Below the pieces are notes generated by a model, which was not told the origin of the DNA, did not search any database, and saw only the letters and a program-made list of their open reading frames with translations. A program made the position numbers and the translations under genes. Positions 45,201 through 56,252 of a stretch of DNA of 64,000 nucleotides are shown one piece after another (position 1 is the first letter of the stretch; each line of letters opens with the position of its first letter). The stretch covers positions 30,630,790-30,694,789 of the forward strand of contig NC_088206.1 of the NCBI RefSeq assembly GCF_037126465.1. The letters run 5' to 3'. The stretch is from Ornithodoros turicata (lineage: Eukaryota > Arthropoda > Arachnida > Ixodida > Argasidae).

Positions 45201-46560
45201 TCAATCGTCAGTGGCCTCCAGCTTTTCAAACCCACGCAGGATGCGATACATTGCTTGCTTGCGCCAGAGCGAAACCCGCGAAACCGAAACACTCTTGAGT
45301 GCGGACCATTGTTTCGATTTGCTTCCACATGCGGCGCTGTCGTCCGCTGATCGCAACGCCGCCTGGCCGAGAGCTACAGGCCCATACATGTCTGGGAGAG
45401 GGCCACGGTTCACATTGCACGCAAGTAGGTCACGTCGAGTATGCCACGACCACGGAAGCTTGCTGTGACCCCACTTTTGTTCCCGAGCCAAAGTTATCGC
45501 GTTCTTGAAGTGAAAGGTGTGCCCTGTTGTCCAACAATGATCAACAAGATCTGTTTTCAACCTTGTCGCATTTGTCGATTCTTCACGTCCTGATTGTGTT
45601 CCCTCAGTCGGGTACGGCGTTCACGGCCTGTTTCGCCTATGTAAATAGCGTCGCTGTCCTGGCATTTTATGGGTGCACCAATCCGCTCTGGGATCCCGGG
45701 GGCACCGAGTCTTTAGGGTTGGAAATGAAATTACCAGTTTCATGAAAGGTTTGAAGGCCGTCTTGATGTTTAAAGGGGTGAGCGCTCTGCGGATAGATTC
45801 TGACACGCCTTTGACATAAGTGATGTACACAGTGCTCCGATTGGAGTCGCGTTTCTCGAGTGTCCTTTCCTCTTGCATTCGTCGTCTTGTGTTGAGAATA
45901 AATTGCTTCGCTAACCCACGCTTAGTCAGTGAGTTGACAATTTTCGCTTCCTAGGCTGCGCGCAGTTCGGGGTCGAAGCGACCTTGTCGGACATATGTAG
46001 GAGGCTTCTCACAACGCTACGTTTATGTTCCGCTGGATGATGAGATGCTAAACGCAGGGAATTTCCAGTGGTGTCGCATTGCTTACGGAGGACGCTGGTT
46101 CCCAGTTTGCCACTGTGGCACCTGCTTACGCTGACGTCCAGAAAGAAAAGCGCGGCATATTGTTCGATATCATGCGTAAATTGTATGGTTGGTTCTACGC
46201 CGTTCAGGGTTCTTTCAAGGAAATCGTTCAGCAGGTCTTGTTTGAGTGCGACAAAGGTGTCGTCGACGTATCGTCTATAAAAACCTGCGTGTGTGACATG
46301 TTATCCGCAAAGCGGTCTCCTCCAGGTGTTCCATAACAATCTTTGCCGTGGTCACAGACGCAGGACTATCCATGGGGCAGCCTGCAATTTGGTGGTACAT
46401 TTGTCCATGGAAAGCGAAATGCGTCTGATTGAGGCTGTTGATGAGGCGGATAGACTTAGTAACGAGCATTTATTCCGGACGACAGCTTGGCCGTTAGTAG
46501 AAAGAAAGAATCAGCTGTCCGCCGGGAGCAAATCACGCGATACCCAAATCACGGGGCAGG
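45201..46560 (-). mobile_element. Penelope-like element, minus-strand copy
   Basis: On the minus strand, FHGQMYHQIAGCPMDSPASV (46469 frame) is followed by RRYVDDTFVALKQD, the intact catalytic YVDD box of Penelope reverse transcriptase. After frame breaks come CVSES/VKGVSESIRRAL and the GIY-YIG end DHCWTTGHTFHF...NVNRGPLPDMY (45560 frame). The upstream reverse transcriptase fingers are missing. Stops and shifts make it inactive. It lies inverted relative to the copy at 47468, with gypsy sequence between. Confidence 0.78.
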
Positions 46561-46599
46561 CAATAGACTAGCCCCTCGTCTTCCTCGACGCACTATAGT

Positions 46600-47467
46600 A
46601 CTTCCTCCTTAGAAACTGAGTGCGGAGCGGTCAGGGGGCGGTAGAAATGCGTCTGACACAAAACCAGGGGTCATTGGACACGACGTCGGGACAATGGCGA
46701 TGGGATTGGCGCGTCGGAGGCAGGTTGTGGATGTAGAAATCCGGACATGGGAGACGGGTTCGGCAGCGAAGGTGAATGAACGTGGGCCGGCATTAGTCGG
46801 TCAAGGGACAAGGTTTCGTCCCGGCCGTGCAGAAGAAGCTTGTAGTATTTTGGCTGGCGGTCAAGAACAAGATAAGGACCGCCGTAGGACTATTGCAAAT
46901 GTTTTCGGGGGGCGTCATGAACTACGAAGACGTGAGTTGAGGTAGAGAGGGCGGGATCCACGAAGACCGAACCAGAAGGTGACGAGACGAGCGGGGTGCA
47001 AGAGGTCTCTGGGCACGGCAACTCACTCTTGCGCGCGGCGAAGGTCGCCGGATCGGGAAAGGGGATAACGGAATTGGTAGGCTCGGGGAATTCCCTAGGT
47101 ACGCGTAAGGGCGTAAACAAGCTGCGCCTCAGAACAACCGCAGTCGACCTTGAGCGCCGTGCGGACACCGAGGAGAACGAGTGGCAAGTGATCGATCCAA
47201 TGCGCCGGGTCTTCCGTGGCACGTAGTGCAGCCTTGAGCTGACGATATAGTCGCTAGACCATTGCATTGCCGGAAGGGTAGTGTGGAAATGCCGGTAACC
47301 GAGGAAACGACACAGACGTTGAAAAGATCGGGATGGGAATTGTCGCCCCCGGTGGTGATAGCAGCTGGAGCCCCGAACATGGTGACACAGGTCGAGAAGA
47401 ATGTCTTGCACACTGTATCGGAGGTGATGTCCGTGATGGGAGCCACCTCGGCCCAGCGAGTGAAGTT
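46600..47467 (-). mobile_element. Ty3/gypsy integrase fragment between two Penelope copies
   Basis: Minus-strand readings give TRWAEVAPITDITSDTV, then FSTCVTMFGAPAAITT and FQRLCRFLGYRHFHTT, the integrase core of Ty3/gypsy elements. This is followed by RQCNGL-, HWIDHLPLVLLGVRTALK-like residues and a C-terminal YGGPYLVLDRQPKYYKLLL segment. The catalytic region is shifted across frames. The right border is sharp: integrase residues stop at about 47467 and Penelope residues begin. The left border is approximate, and no LTR was confirmed. Confidence 0.75.
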
Positions 47468-48960
47468 CCCAGGATCTACGGACTATCCAATGTACACAAA
47501 CCTGAGTGCCCGTTACGGCCTATTGTTTCCTTCGTCGGATCCCCACCTACAGCCTTTCTAAATTCCTGGTTTAACTCATCATCCGAGTAGCCGGTAAAAA
47601 CAATCTGACTGTCCGCAACTCGAGTGAATTTGTGCAGCTTGTTCAAGATTTGACGCTCGACGACGAAGACGTAATGATGTCATTTGACGTTGTGTCTCTT
47701 TTTACGAATGTCTCGACGGTTGTTTTGGCAATATGCGGCCGAGACGCGGCTCCGTAATAGCAACACGCTCTCCACTTCCCTGCGGTTGAGGATATCGTGA
47801 TTCTTCTACGCTTTTGCGCTTCTTGCTGATTCTTCTACGCCGTGGACAAATGTACCACCAAATTGCAGGCTGCCCTATGAATAGTCCTGTGTCTGTGACC
47901 ATGGCAAACATTGCTAAGGAACACCTGGAGGAGACCGCTTTGCAGAGAACACGTCACACACCCAGGTTTTTATGGGCTATACGTCCACGACACCTTTGTC
48001 GTACTCAAACAAGACCAGCTAAACGATTTCCTTGAAAGAACCTTGAACGGCGTCGAACCAGTCACACAATGTGCGCACGATATCGAACAATATGGCATGC
48101 TTTTCTTTCTAGACGTCAGCAAAGCAGATGCCACGTTGGCAAACTGGAAACCAGCGTTCACCGTAAGCAATGCGACACCACTGGAAATTTCCTTAGTTTT
48201 GCATCTCATCATCCAGCGGAACATAAACGTACAGCGTCGTGAGAAGCCTCCTACATAGGTCTGACAAGGTCGCTTCGACCCCAAACTACGCGCAGCAGAG
48301 GAAGCGAAAATTGTCGGCTCATTGACTAAGCTTGGGTACCCGGGGGAATTTATTGTCAACACAAGAGGACGAAAGCAAGAGAAAAGGACGCTCGAAAAAC
48401 GCGACTCCAATCAGAGCACTCTGTGCATCCCTCATGTCAAAGGCGTGTCAGAATCTATCCGCAGAGCGGTCGCCCCTTTAAACATCAACACGACCCTCAA
48501 ACCTTTCATGAAACTCGGGAACTTAATTTCCAAGCCTAAAGACCCGGTGCCCCCGGGATCCTAGAGCGGATTGGTGTACCAGATAAAACGCCAGGACAGC
48601 TACGCCATTTACATCAGCGAAACTGGCCGTAAATGCATTACCCGACTCAAGAAACATAAACGGGACGTGAAGAATGCGACAAGGTCGATAGCAGAGCTTG
48701 TTGATCCTTGTTGGATAACGGGGCACACCTTTCACTTTGAGAACGCGATAATTTTGGTTCGGGAACAAAGGTGGGGTTACAGCAAGTTTGTGGAGTCGTG
48801 GCATATTCTACGTGACCCACTGGCGTGCAATGTGGACCGTGGCCCTCTCCCACACATGTATAGCGATCTCCTCAAATAGTGATTTGGTTGCCATTTTCTC
48901 CTGTGTGCTCAATCTGATAATGTCTCCTGAATGGGAGATGAAACGTTCGTTGAAGTAAAT
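47468..48960 (+). mobile_element. Penelope-like element, plus-strand copy
   Basis: It begins abruptly with PRIYGLSNVHKPECPLRPIV and SFDVVSLFTNV, the start of the Penelope reverse transcriptase. It continues with MYHQIAGCPMNSPVSVTMAN and the catalytic box as YVHDTFVVLKQD, where the usual YVDD has lost an aspartate. After frame breaks it ends with the GIY-YIG domain (48571-48879: YAIYISETGRK, GHTFHFENA, NVDRGPLPHMYSDLL). Stops near 47740-47760 and the mutated box show it is dead. A hammerhead-like motif follows at 48914. Confidence 0.8.
48914..48951 (+). ncRNA. Hammerhead-ribozyme-like motif after the Penelope coding end
   Basis: CTGATAA (48914-48920) is followed by a stem TCTCC/GGAGA with a short loop, then GAAAC (48940-48944) and a minimal third stem ACG-TT-CGT ahead of T. 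This matches the hammerhead core CUGANGA-stem II-GAAA apart from one core change (A for G in CUGAUGA). Penelope-like elements are known to carry small hammerheads in this position. Stem I could not be paired convincingly, so activity is doubtful. Confidence 0.4.
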
Positions 48961-50716
48961 GGTTAGCTTGTTACGTGAAGTCGGTGTAATTTCATTTCTT
49001 CTCCCTTATGCGTATTATATATTGAGCATTCGTAGCATGCCATTCGCATTCAGCCGCACCGTACATCGACTCTCCGTTGCAATGCGCTTCTCCTTTTTCT
49101 CCGCTACGGAATATCTTCAGGCTGCGCCCCAGGATATATCTCGCGGTTAGCAGCGGACGAGAAGACATCATGCTGAACACTTGTACGCGGCAGCTCCGTT
49201 GGAGTGGTCTGGGGAATGTCGCTTGTGTGAATACATGGAATGGGACTGTTTTTTCTTCTCCCCTTTTTACATCCACGGTAACTGTCGTGTTCGCATCTTG
49301 AGCAGCCAAGTCTAGTTATCTGAAAGACTGTCTCCGCTTTCCCTTTTCACTCTCAAACGTTTGAAACCAAAAGTCACCCGCACCACCGAGTATTCGTTGT
49401 TAAGAAAACCGAAATTTATTCTCACGAAATCTCGGGATTTCGGGAACCGAACCCTACTTAGGGGCTAGCTGAGAAGAGTGGCGCCAAAGGATGTGGTGTG
49501 AAGAGGTTTTCTACAAGTTGAATCCGTAGATATTGCAATTATAGGAGTTCTACCCTTCAGCACGTACAGCATGTAGCCGCACAATTGTGGGTGGGCTCAT
49601 TTTACTAATTATTACTTATTATTACGAGATGTGTCTAGTTCTTTGTACTGTTAAATTACTTCGTCATTTGGAGAAGTCCGCGGGAGGAACAACGACGAAT
49701 AAATGAAGTTGCGATGAATTATGAAATTTGACGCTTAATATGTGGTTCACTGCCAAATGGCCAGTATGTGATATGAAATGATGAGCTCGTGGGCGCGAAA
49801 TGATCTCAGTGTGTCTTGAACACCGGAGAACATAAGAGTATAATGCATCAGTTTTTTGTCTGACTCAAGTTAGTAGCATTGTCGATAGTGCATGATATCA
49901 TATCATAATACGTCCTTGTGAATTGCGTATTCATTCACTGTTGGACAGGATGTTCCCTTTGGGGAGAACATTAGAAGGAGCATTGGCAACATATTCTCAC
50001 AAACAAAAAGACATTTAGAATAGACGTTAGTGGGAACATGTCCTACATTTTGGATCATTCACTCTTTGAGCCGCGTTTTGAATATAATTCCCTTTATGTA
50101 GTCAGCGGCACATTTCTCGGGACGTTGCTGTGGGTCAGTGCCCCGTCAGTAATTTCATTCCTTTGCGTTTCTTTGTTGTGAAACTTTGTCTTTAAATTGC
50201 GAAGTATAGCTCACTGTTATGGTGTACTGAGAGGAAGATGATGTAGCCACATCATGGGGGGCACGTGAATAAAGTGGAAGACGAGGAAGTCTTCTTTTGG
50301 GAACAGGCTTACTGGAGGTCGGACATAGTTTCTTCCGCCCCGAGATACAGGTGGAGACACCACAACTGTCATGACTCATAATTAGAGACTGCTCATTTAG
50401 TATTTCCATTGACTTGAAAATAATAATTGCAAGTGGATTTAGACCTAAGGTGAGTCCGGCCACATTTATATGGCTACATGCTGTACGTGCTGCAGGGTAG
50501 GACTGCTCATAATTTCAATCACCTGGGGTTCTTTTCACGTGCGCCGGAAATCTTCGACGCAAGGTGCTGGACACAAAGTTTCCCTCCCCGACAATTCCAC
50601 CGCCTCACAGAGGCTTTTAATTCACACCATGAATGTGACTTTTAATGGACTCGCGATACATTACTTATGAGCTTTGTGTTGCACTTGACGTCATGTTCTG
50701 CTAGGTTTTGTTTCAT
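48961..50716. other. Intron sequence without recognised gene
   Basis: No domain or repeat end recognised. Frames at 48992-49309 and 50155-50463 (minus) show no family motif. Confidence 0.35.
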
Positions 50717-50815
50717 TGTATTTATTTGAACCTCAGGGTCCCTTGTGGGGGCATTACATAAGCGAGAGATTTCAATGGGGTTATTGGGCGGTTAATCCAA
50801 AGCGATTCTGAGTCA
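50717..50815 (-). mobile_element. LINE 3'-end remnant next to PAN exon 7
   Basis: The minus strand reads CTTATGTAATGCCCCCACAA, then GGGACCCTGAGGTTCAAATA and AATACAATGA, resembling the LINE 3' ends at 28036 and 7640-7680. No coding part remains. Its upstream edge lies within about 20-30 bp of the acceptor of PAN exon 7, so it may supply part of the branch-point region. The edge is approximate. Confidence 0.5.
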
Positions 50816-50831
50816 ATATTTCTTGTTCCAG

Positions 50832-50888
50832 CCGATGCTGCAGTGCTGCAGTTTAACAATCCCAACGTGACCAACGGGTACTCAAAAG
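50832..50888 (+). CDS. PAN-gene exon 7 (stalk)
   Basis: The acceptor is TTTCTTGTTCCAG and the donor is AAAG/GTAAGC. Phases are 1 in and 1 out, with 18 codons: PDAAVLQFNNPNVTNGYSK. It has no cysteine and one N-glycosylation sequon (NVT). It links the last PAN domain to the membrane helix. A frame on the other strand (50722-50928) is a shadow. Confidence 0.8.
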
Positions 50889-50944
50889 GTAAGCCTTCGC
50901 AGACATTACAAACGAGGTGCCAACACATTGTATTCTGGTCGCAG

Positions 50945-51054
50945 GCACAGCTGCTGGTCTTGCCGTGCTTTTGTTGCTCATCGGTATTGGTTTAGGAGTC
51001 GCAGCTCTCACCGCATTTAACATTTACAAACGCAAGTTAAGCAGCACCAGCTAA
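50945..51054 (+). CDS. PAN-gene exon 8 (membrane helix and C-terminus)
   Basis: The acceptor is TTCTGGTCGCAG and the entry is phase 1. It encodes AGLAVLLLLIGIGLGVAALT, a membrane helix of about 23 residues, followed by FNIYKRKLSSTS and TAA at 51052-51054. The basic KRK after the helix fits a type I membrane protein with PAN domains outside and an 8- to 10-residue tail inside, too short for enzymatic signalling. The 56-bp intron before it and the 3' polyadenylation signal support the gene end. Confidence 0.85.
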
Positions 51055-51195
51055 TACGTAACATATTTCACTCAGAAGGCTGCGTATACATCGGCATTCG
51101 GCTAACACCCTCGAGAAGAGGGGTGTTCCTGTCTTCTCCCACATGCATTCAACGACAGTGACCTTATCACTGTCTGTATATCGCTGTCTGTGACG

Positions 51196-51201
51196 AATAA
51201 A
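51196..51201 (+). promoter_or_regulatory. Polyadenylation signal of the PAN gene
   Basis: AATAAA lies 142 bp after the stop codon in GTGACGAATAAAGTCTGACA. It is the first canonical hexamer after the stop, giving a short 3' untranslated region. Confidence 0.75.
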
Positions 51202-51229
51202 GTCTGACACAAAGTAATATGAGAAATAT

Positions 51230-52019
51230 GTCGAATTATGGATTATACTTCGGTATCTTCATGCCCTTGCTACCATGGTTCACATTGCATTGTCTCTTCG
51301 ATTCAGCTAAAATGTTCAAAGTTCAGAGGAAACAACAGTGAGGTGCTTCCCGTTTCTCCATCACCAAGCGCCCTCTCTCTATTTTGTCTTGGCTGCGCGC
51401 CGAACAGGAGAGGACTGCTGGAGTTTGGCGTGTGCACACCAGCCCCAAGCTCTCCCCTGGCGAGAGGAGCAGGATTATTTCTCTCGTGCCACGCGGGTAG
51501 GCATGCGTGCTACCATACTAAGCATGGAGTGCGACACGGAGAGTTTCCCACCGAAAAAATGAAAAACCGGTAAAAACTCTGAAAAGGAAGTCTGATACGA
51601 CAAGGATAAGAAGCCCAAGAAAGAAGCCTTTGGAGACAATCCAAGCGCGGAAGGCAAACATGGGAACAATTCGGGTACAGCTTTGGTTTTCCCTCGTGTA
51701 TAGACTGGTTTCTTCAATGGCTTGCCCCAAGCTATGGGGTAGTGTTCCACTCCTAGAGTGGAAAACCTCCCCACTTCATCGTCAGAATATAACTGTCGTT
51801 GTTGCCCCACGCTCAGTCTCCGGGCGACCGTACATACCTCCTTTTGAAACACACCGGCCCCAGGATGTAGGCCCAATGGCAACACGACGTAGCCCACTCC
51901 CTTCACTCTGCTGTAGACCCCACGCTTTCTCTTGAAATTCATCCGCGACTACCGCATCCTTTTACTGCACTCTTCCACCGCATGAGGCTGAGCGCTGCTT
52001 TTACACCTACCTTTAAACA
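51230..52019. other. Unassigned sequence downstream of the PAN gene
   Basis: A minus-strand frame of 155 codons (51942-51475) contains VARRLSVGQQRQLYSDDEVG and overlaps other open frames. It matches nothing I recognise and may be a decayed retroelement. Confidence 0.3.
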
Positions 52020-52330
52020 CCGTCTTCCTTCTACCCCACCTGTGGAGTGCACGGCGAACTCTGCCACGTCATCCTGGGTTGTGGGCAACATCATAAAAGC
52101 ATTCACTCATTGAAATTGCTATGCAGTGTATTGACGAACGGCCGTTCCACCTCGCCAAGATTCTTGGACTGTGGAGATCTTGCGCTCCACCGGTCTAGCG
52201 ACGGATCTCTAAAAGTGCTACCCCCCCCCCCCCGCCATCATCCCCTCACCCGTTCCCAATGAGCAATAGGGCAGTGTACCGCCACAGCGGCGGTGAACCG
52301 CCGACCTCATCATCATCCAATGTATGTGCA
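52020..52330 (+). mobile_element. 3' fragment of an I/R1-like LINE
   Basis: Residues LPPCGVHGELCHVILGC and LTNGRSTSPRFLDCG match the cysteine/histidine tail that follows RNase H in I/R1-type LINEs. The 3' end (TACCGCCACAGCGGCGGTGA, then CGACCTCATCATCATC) resembles that of the LINE at 10.0-13.5 kb (TACCGCACCACCGCGGTGAA on its sense strand). It contains a run of C near 52220. This is a different, strongly 5'-truncated copy on the + strand. Confidence 0.62.
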
Positions 52331-52339
52331 TGTGTGTGT

Positions 52340-53149
52340 GTGTGTGTTGCCCCAAGCTAGAGCATACTGGTGCAGGAGTCGTCATGGAAATAATTCACGT
52401 TCGCGCATAGAGCCGCCGCGTGTTTACATCTTTCGATCACTCCTGCCTTACAGGTAGCAGCTACTTGATACTAGGGACCGAGTGCCGCTGACAAGCTAAG
52501 GAAGAGACTCGGGCGTCATTATCGATCAATACACACCCCAGAGAAAATATTGAAGCCCAACAGAGCTAAATTCGACACAAACGTAACACTTGTGCAAGCA
52601 AAATGATCGGCTAGTATTATCGACGTAACCCATGCGGTGTCTGTCCGGAACAACCAAGCAATCATGCAAGCGTTTTCAATGCTCATCTCTCGGGGGAGGG
52701 GATATGTTTTAATGCTGATAAAAAAGAAGGGAAAGGTTAGCCATGATGTAGGCTAACAGGAATTCCTTTAGAATGCACGCGCAGCGGTCAATGCTTTTGC
52801 TCTACTGGCTTAGCACCAGTAACAATGTTTGCTTGACGTCGTGTATCTTTCGCTAGAAATCAATTCAAGCTACACAAACCGCATAAACGAATAAAGTGGG
52901 ACGGTCTCGTACTGCCTTACCTACTCATAAAGTGTACCATTCAATTGCCTATTGCTGAAAAATGGAATGCTGCGAATTTACTCGATCAAGAACTCACTGA
53001 TATTAAATAGAAAAATTAAGTTAATAAAAGCTACATAGCACAGCACGAACTTTGTTGGCAACAGCAACACCCAATTCGTCGAGCTGATGCAAAGTTCGTG
53101 ATTGGATGCAGAAATGGTCTGCTCCCTGGCCTTCTTGCGCGAGAGACGA
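52340..53149. other. No gene recognised
   Basis: A TG-repeat near 52327-52346 precedes ordinary AT-rich sequence. A short inverted pair GCACGAACTTTG / CAAAGTTCGTG spans 53043-53101. Confidence 0.35.
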
Positions 53150-53219
53150 ATTCAGACATATGTCGGCACAGTTCCCCTAGAAGTCGGCCCAGGACGCACA
53201 TTTCCCTAGGGCGTCAGTC

Positions 53220-53477
53220 GTGACGTTGCCCACATACGTGAGGCCGACAACGGCAAGCCCCTTCACCACCACCACCACTTGCGCGAGAGCGGACGATTTC
53301 AAAAGTTGCCTGGGGACGGTGGCGACGCTTCTCAGTTTTGTTTCAGTGGTCAGAAGAAAGACGCATATTCTAAGAATTGGCATACGCACTGATTTAGAAC
53401 AAAAACTGTGTCGATCCATCTGGCATCCCCATTCCGAGTGCGAACGGGAATTTATGGGGGTGACGCGACCTAAATAA
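53220..53477 (+). CDS. Possible terminal exon or retrocopy, unknown product
   Basis: An 85-codon frame contains a TTTTTCARADDFKSCLG stretch and ends CEREFMGVTRPK just before AATAAAATC (about 53474), a polyadenylation signal overlapping the stop. The R-x-DDF-x-SCLG and CRSIWHPHSECEREF parts look like a secreted cysteine protein, but I cannot name the family. An alternative is chance coding within decayed mobile DNA. No acceptor was identified. Confidence 0.25.
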   Translation: MTLPTYVRPTTASPFTTTTTCARADDFKSCLGTVATLLSFVSVVRRKTHILRIGIRTDLEQKLCRSIWHPHSECEREFMGVTRPK

Positions 53478-53479
53478 AA

Positions 53480-54704
53480 TCAATTGACACTTTATTTGTC
53501 TCGTATCGTTCTGTCTTTCGCACGTTTCTCCACATTTCACCTGCGAAAAGAACGTGCTCAATGGGAGTGGTGGAAATCGCTGCAGAGTGCCCGGGTGTTG
53601 ACAGAGCTTTTGCCAATGGCTAACATGATCGAGTTCCTATTGCTCGAATGATGAAGAGCAAGTGCGTAGCAGCTACGGTAACATGGAGGAAAGAAACACA
53701 GGAGCGGCCCTTTCAACTTTTTGTCATTGGGACGGGCGTGCCAGCTTCGCACTGCATTCTGGGATGCTCCTGTCTACCATGTGACCGCTCACGTGACCCC
53801 AAGAGCATGCGCAGGCCAGCTGCCAAAGCAGACGACGGGTGTCGTGATTGTCTTGCAGTTCAGATATCTGCTTTGTGATGAACGCCGCGCGTCCAGTTTT
53901 ATTTGTGTGTGTTCGTAAGTTTACTCTCGGTTTACCCTTCTACTATACAAGACCGCTCACGGTCAGCAGGGCAAGCACGTAGGACCAGAAACATCATTCG
54001 TGGCAGCGACTTTGTGTGACGATGTGGCCACGTTTTGTGTGTTTGTTGCTGATGTGGTAAATCATGCCAGTAATCAAACTTGTACAACAGTGGAGGTGAT
54101 CAAATGAATCTGCAACTGTAGCACAGCGCCCGTTTGTAAAGGAACGATTCAAGATGACTCTCACAGACAGGAGTACGAAACAACCGATCCTGTACACACT
54201 TCCAATGAAAGGTTATTCCCGTGACAGAGCTGACTTCTGTTAAACGGCAACCGCAACCGCGGTAAGAACACGTTAACAAAACGTTGTTCCCGCACTGGTG
54301 CTCGCATTTTACGAGTAAATGACTTTGGAAAAGCATAAAAGCACAGAAAGCAGCGCGAGCAACAAAGCGCTGCTAAATCGAAACTTCAGAGAGGATCACG
54401 TGGTGGACAGGTGGTAATGGCGGTTTTGACAGGAGCGACCGCCAGAGGGGTCCCACGGAAATCTGTTCGAAACGGCCGCTCCCGTGTTTCCTTCCTCCAT
54501 GATCGGGAGTCACACAGTCGAAGCGTTTTCAACCAAAGTCGTGAGAGGACACGTATATGTGGTCATGCACGCTGTGCAAGCACGATTTGGGGAGCTCAAA
54601 GGAGGAGCCGTTAGCGCGCGGTCTTTGAAGCAACTGCTATAGCGACAACCATTACCATGTTGGCCAAGAATTTGGTAAGTGTACTTCGTTGATGGGGCAG
54701 CTAT
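53480..54704. other. No gene recognised
   Basis: Several short frames with no family match. Nothing repetitive except isolated cysteine-coding chance frames on the minus strand at 54100-54336. Confidence 0.35.
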
Positions 54705-56252
54705 CAGGGAAGGGTAACGGACGTATTTTCGTTTCCGTTTCTATTTTCGTTACTGCTGTATTTTGGTTTCTGTTATCCGTTTCTGATATCAGCCTTTCAA
54801 TTTCGTTACCGTTACGTTTCTTGTACTGTTTCCGGTAATGGAAACGCTGTTACAGAGCTGCGGGAGGACAGCTAGTCCGGCTCTGTCGGCACCCTGTTTT
54901 GCCCGAGTGCTGCTCCGGTGTCACGCGTACACACTACACAAGTAAATTTATGCCATTGGGATCCGCACATCTCGCAAGGTTTTTTATAATTATTTTTTTT
55001 TTGATGTAGGAACATGTCTTCAGTCTTCACTCACTCTGAGTCCAGCAACTCAAGATGGGCGTAACCTTAAAGGGCCCATGAAAGGATATTTGACAAGCCC
55101 ACGATCATTTTTAATTGGTTTCCTTGTACTAGAGCATTCACTCTGTGAAATATGGAGTTGAAAATCGTACAAATAGCGAAAATATTCTATATTTACCACT
55201 GGCGTGAACGGCAGCTGCAACGTCCCGCATCCGAGGCGAACTGGCCATGACATCATACACAGAACATGTTGAGGATTCGCGGACGGGCTTTTGCGAGCAA
55301 AGTGCAAAATTTTCAATCAAGCTTGCATACTTTGTCATGGAATATGTTTTAATTTGACTTGGAGACAAGAATGTAACTAACCGTTGACACAGAATCCTAC
55401 GAGAAATGTAATATAGCCGTTGACTGTCAGCATGGTTGCCGGAGCATGTTTTCCTCTTTGAACTTCTTCTTCGTCAGAACATACCTTCGTCGGTGACATT
55501 TTACGAGCTGCTGCGTACCGAACGATCCATAGACGCTGTATGTGTCGCATAACCTCTTCCTCAATTGCTGATAATTTGCCTTTCGCCATATTTCGAGTGA
55601 TTTCGACGGGAGATATACGACGTCGTTGTTGTCTAAACCGAAACCGTGCATCCACGTGGTCCGGTGGGGTGTGTCCTCCTCGTCGTTCACAGTTGGCTGA
55701 GAGGATTGGATGGCGATGACGTAAGCCCTCTTCGAAGGCATATATCCAGCGGTCACGCCCTGCTATTGTTGTCTGATAACTGCGCCCCCGTTGTACTGAA
55801 TACGGTTAAAAGTCGATGTGTGTACGATAGTGATGGATCATGCGAACGGTTTCCTGCAGAGTACTCGGAATTCTCGAAAATCCTTTCATGGTCCCTTTAA
55901 TCCAATGTCGCATTTATAAGCGGACGCTCCCAGCAGTAAATAATACTGAGATAGCCACGGTGAAATAAAAAAAGTAAAAATATAAATAACTAAAACTCGT
56001 AGGCTGCCATCCTCGTGCTATGGTGGAGTATAGTCATGTGTTTATGTCATGGAGTTATGAGGACTGGGGCGTGGTAAGTGAGGGATGCACCCTCGAGATC
56101 CAATTTGCGCTTTCTTCCCATGCTCTCGTGTAGTATTTAGAGCATTACAGGGAACGGAGTCATCAAAATCTCGTTTCCGTATCGTTACCATCTCCAATTT
56201 CGGTAATATACCGTTTCTGCTTCCCCATTATTATCACCGTTACCCTTCCCTG
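54705..56252. mobile_element. Inverted-repeat element with CGTTACC/GTTTC-rich ends
   Basis: The left end CAGGGAAGGGTAACGG (54705-54720) is matched by CCGTTACCCTTCCCTG at the right (ending 56252). The inner 150 bp on the left and 100 bp on the right are packed with CGTTACC, CGTTTCC and TTTCGGTAA words. CAGGG ends fit hAT, but the 8-bp flanks GCAGCTAT and CTTTAGTG do not match, so either the duplication is lost or two copies recombined. It contains the TTAA element at 55071-55896. Confidence 0.6.
55071..55896. mobile_element. TTAA-flanked MITE nested in the previous element
   Basis: The ends AGGGCCCATGAAAGGAT and ATCCTTTCATGGTCCCT are inverted with one difference. TTAA stands directly outside both (55067-55070 and 55897-55900), the target site used by piggyBac and Kolobok elements. 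The AGGG start points to Kolobok rather than the CCC start of piggyBac, which is an inference. The 826-bp interior has chance frames only. Confidence 0.7.

Noticed and set aside
50722..50928. Minus-strand frame of 68 codons across PAN exon 7
   Set aside because: It is the shadow of the coding exon and a LINE tail on the other strand.
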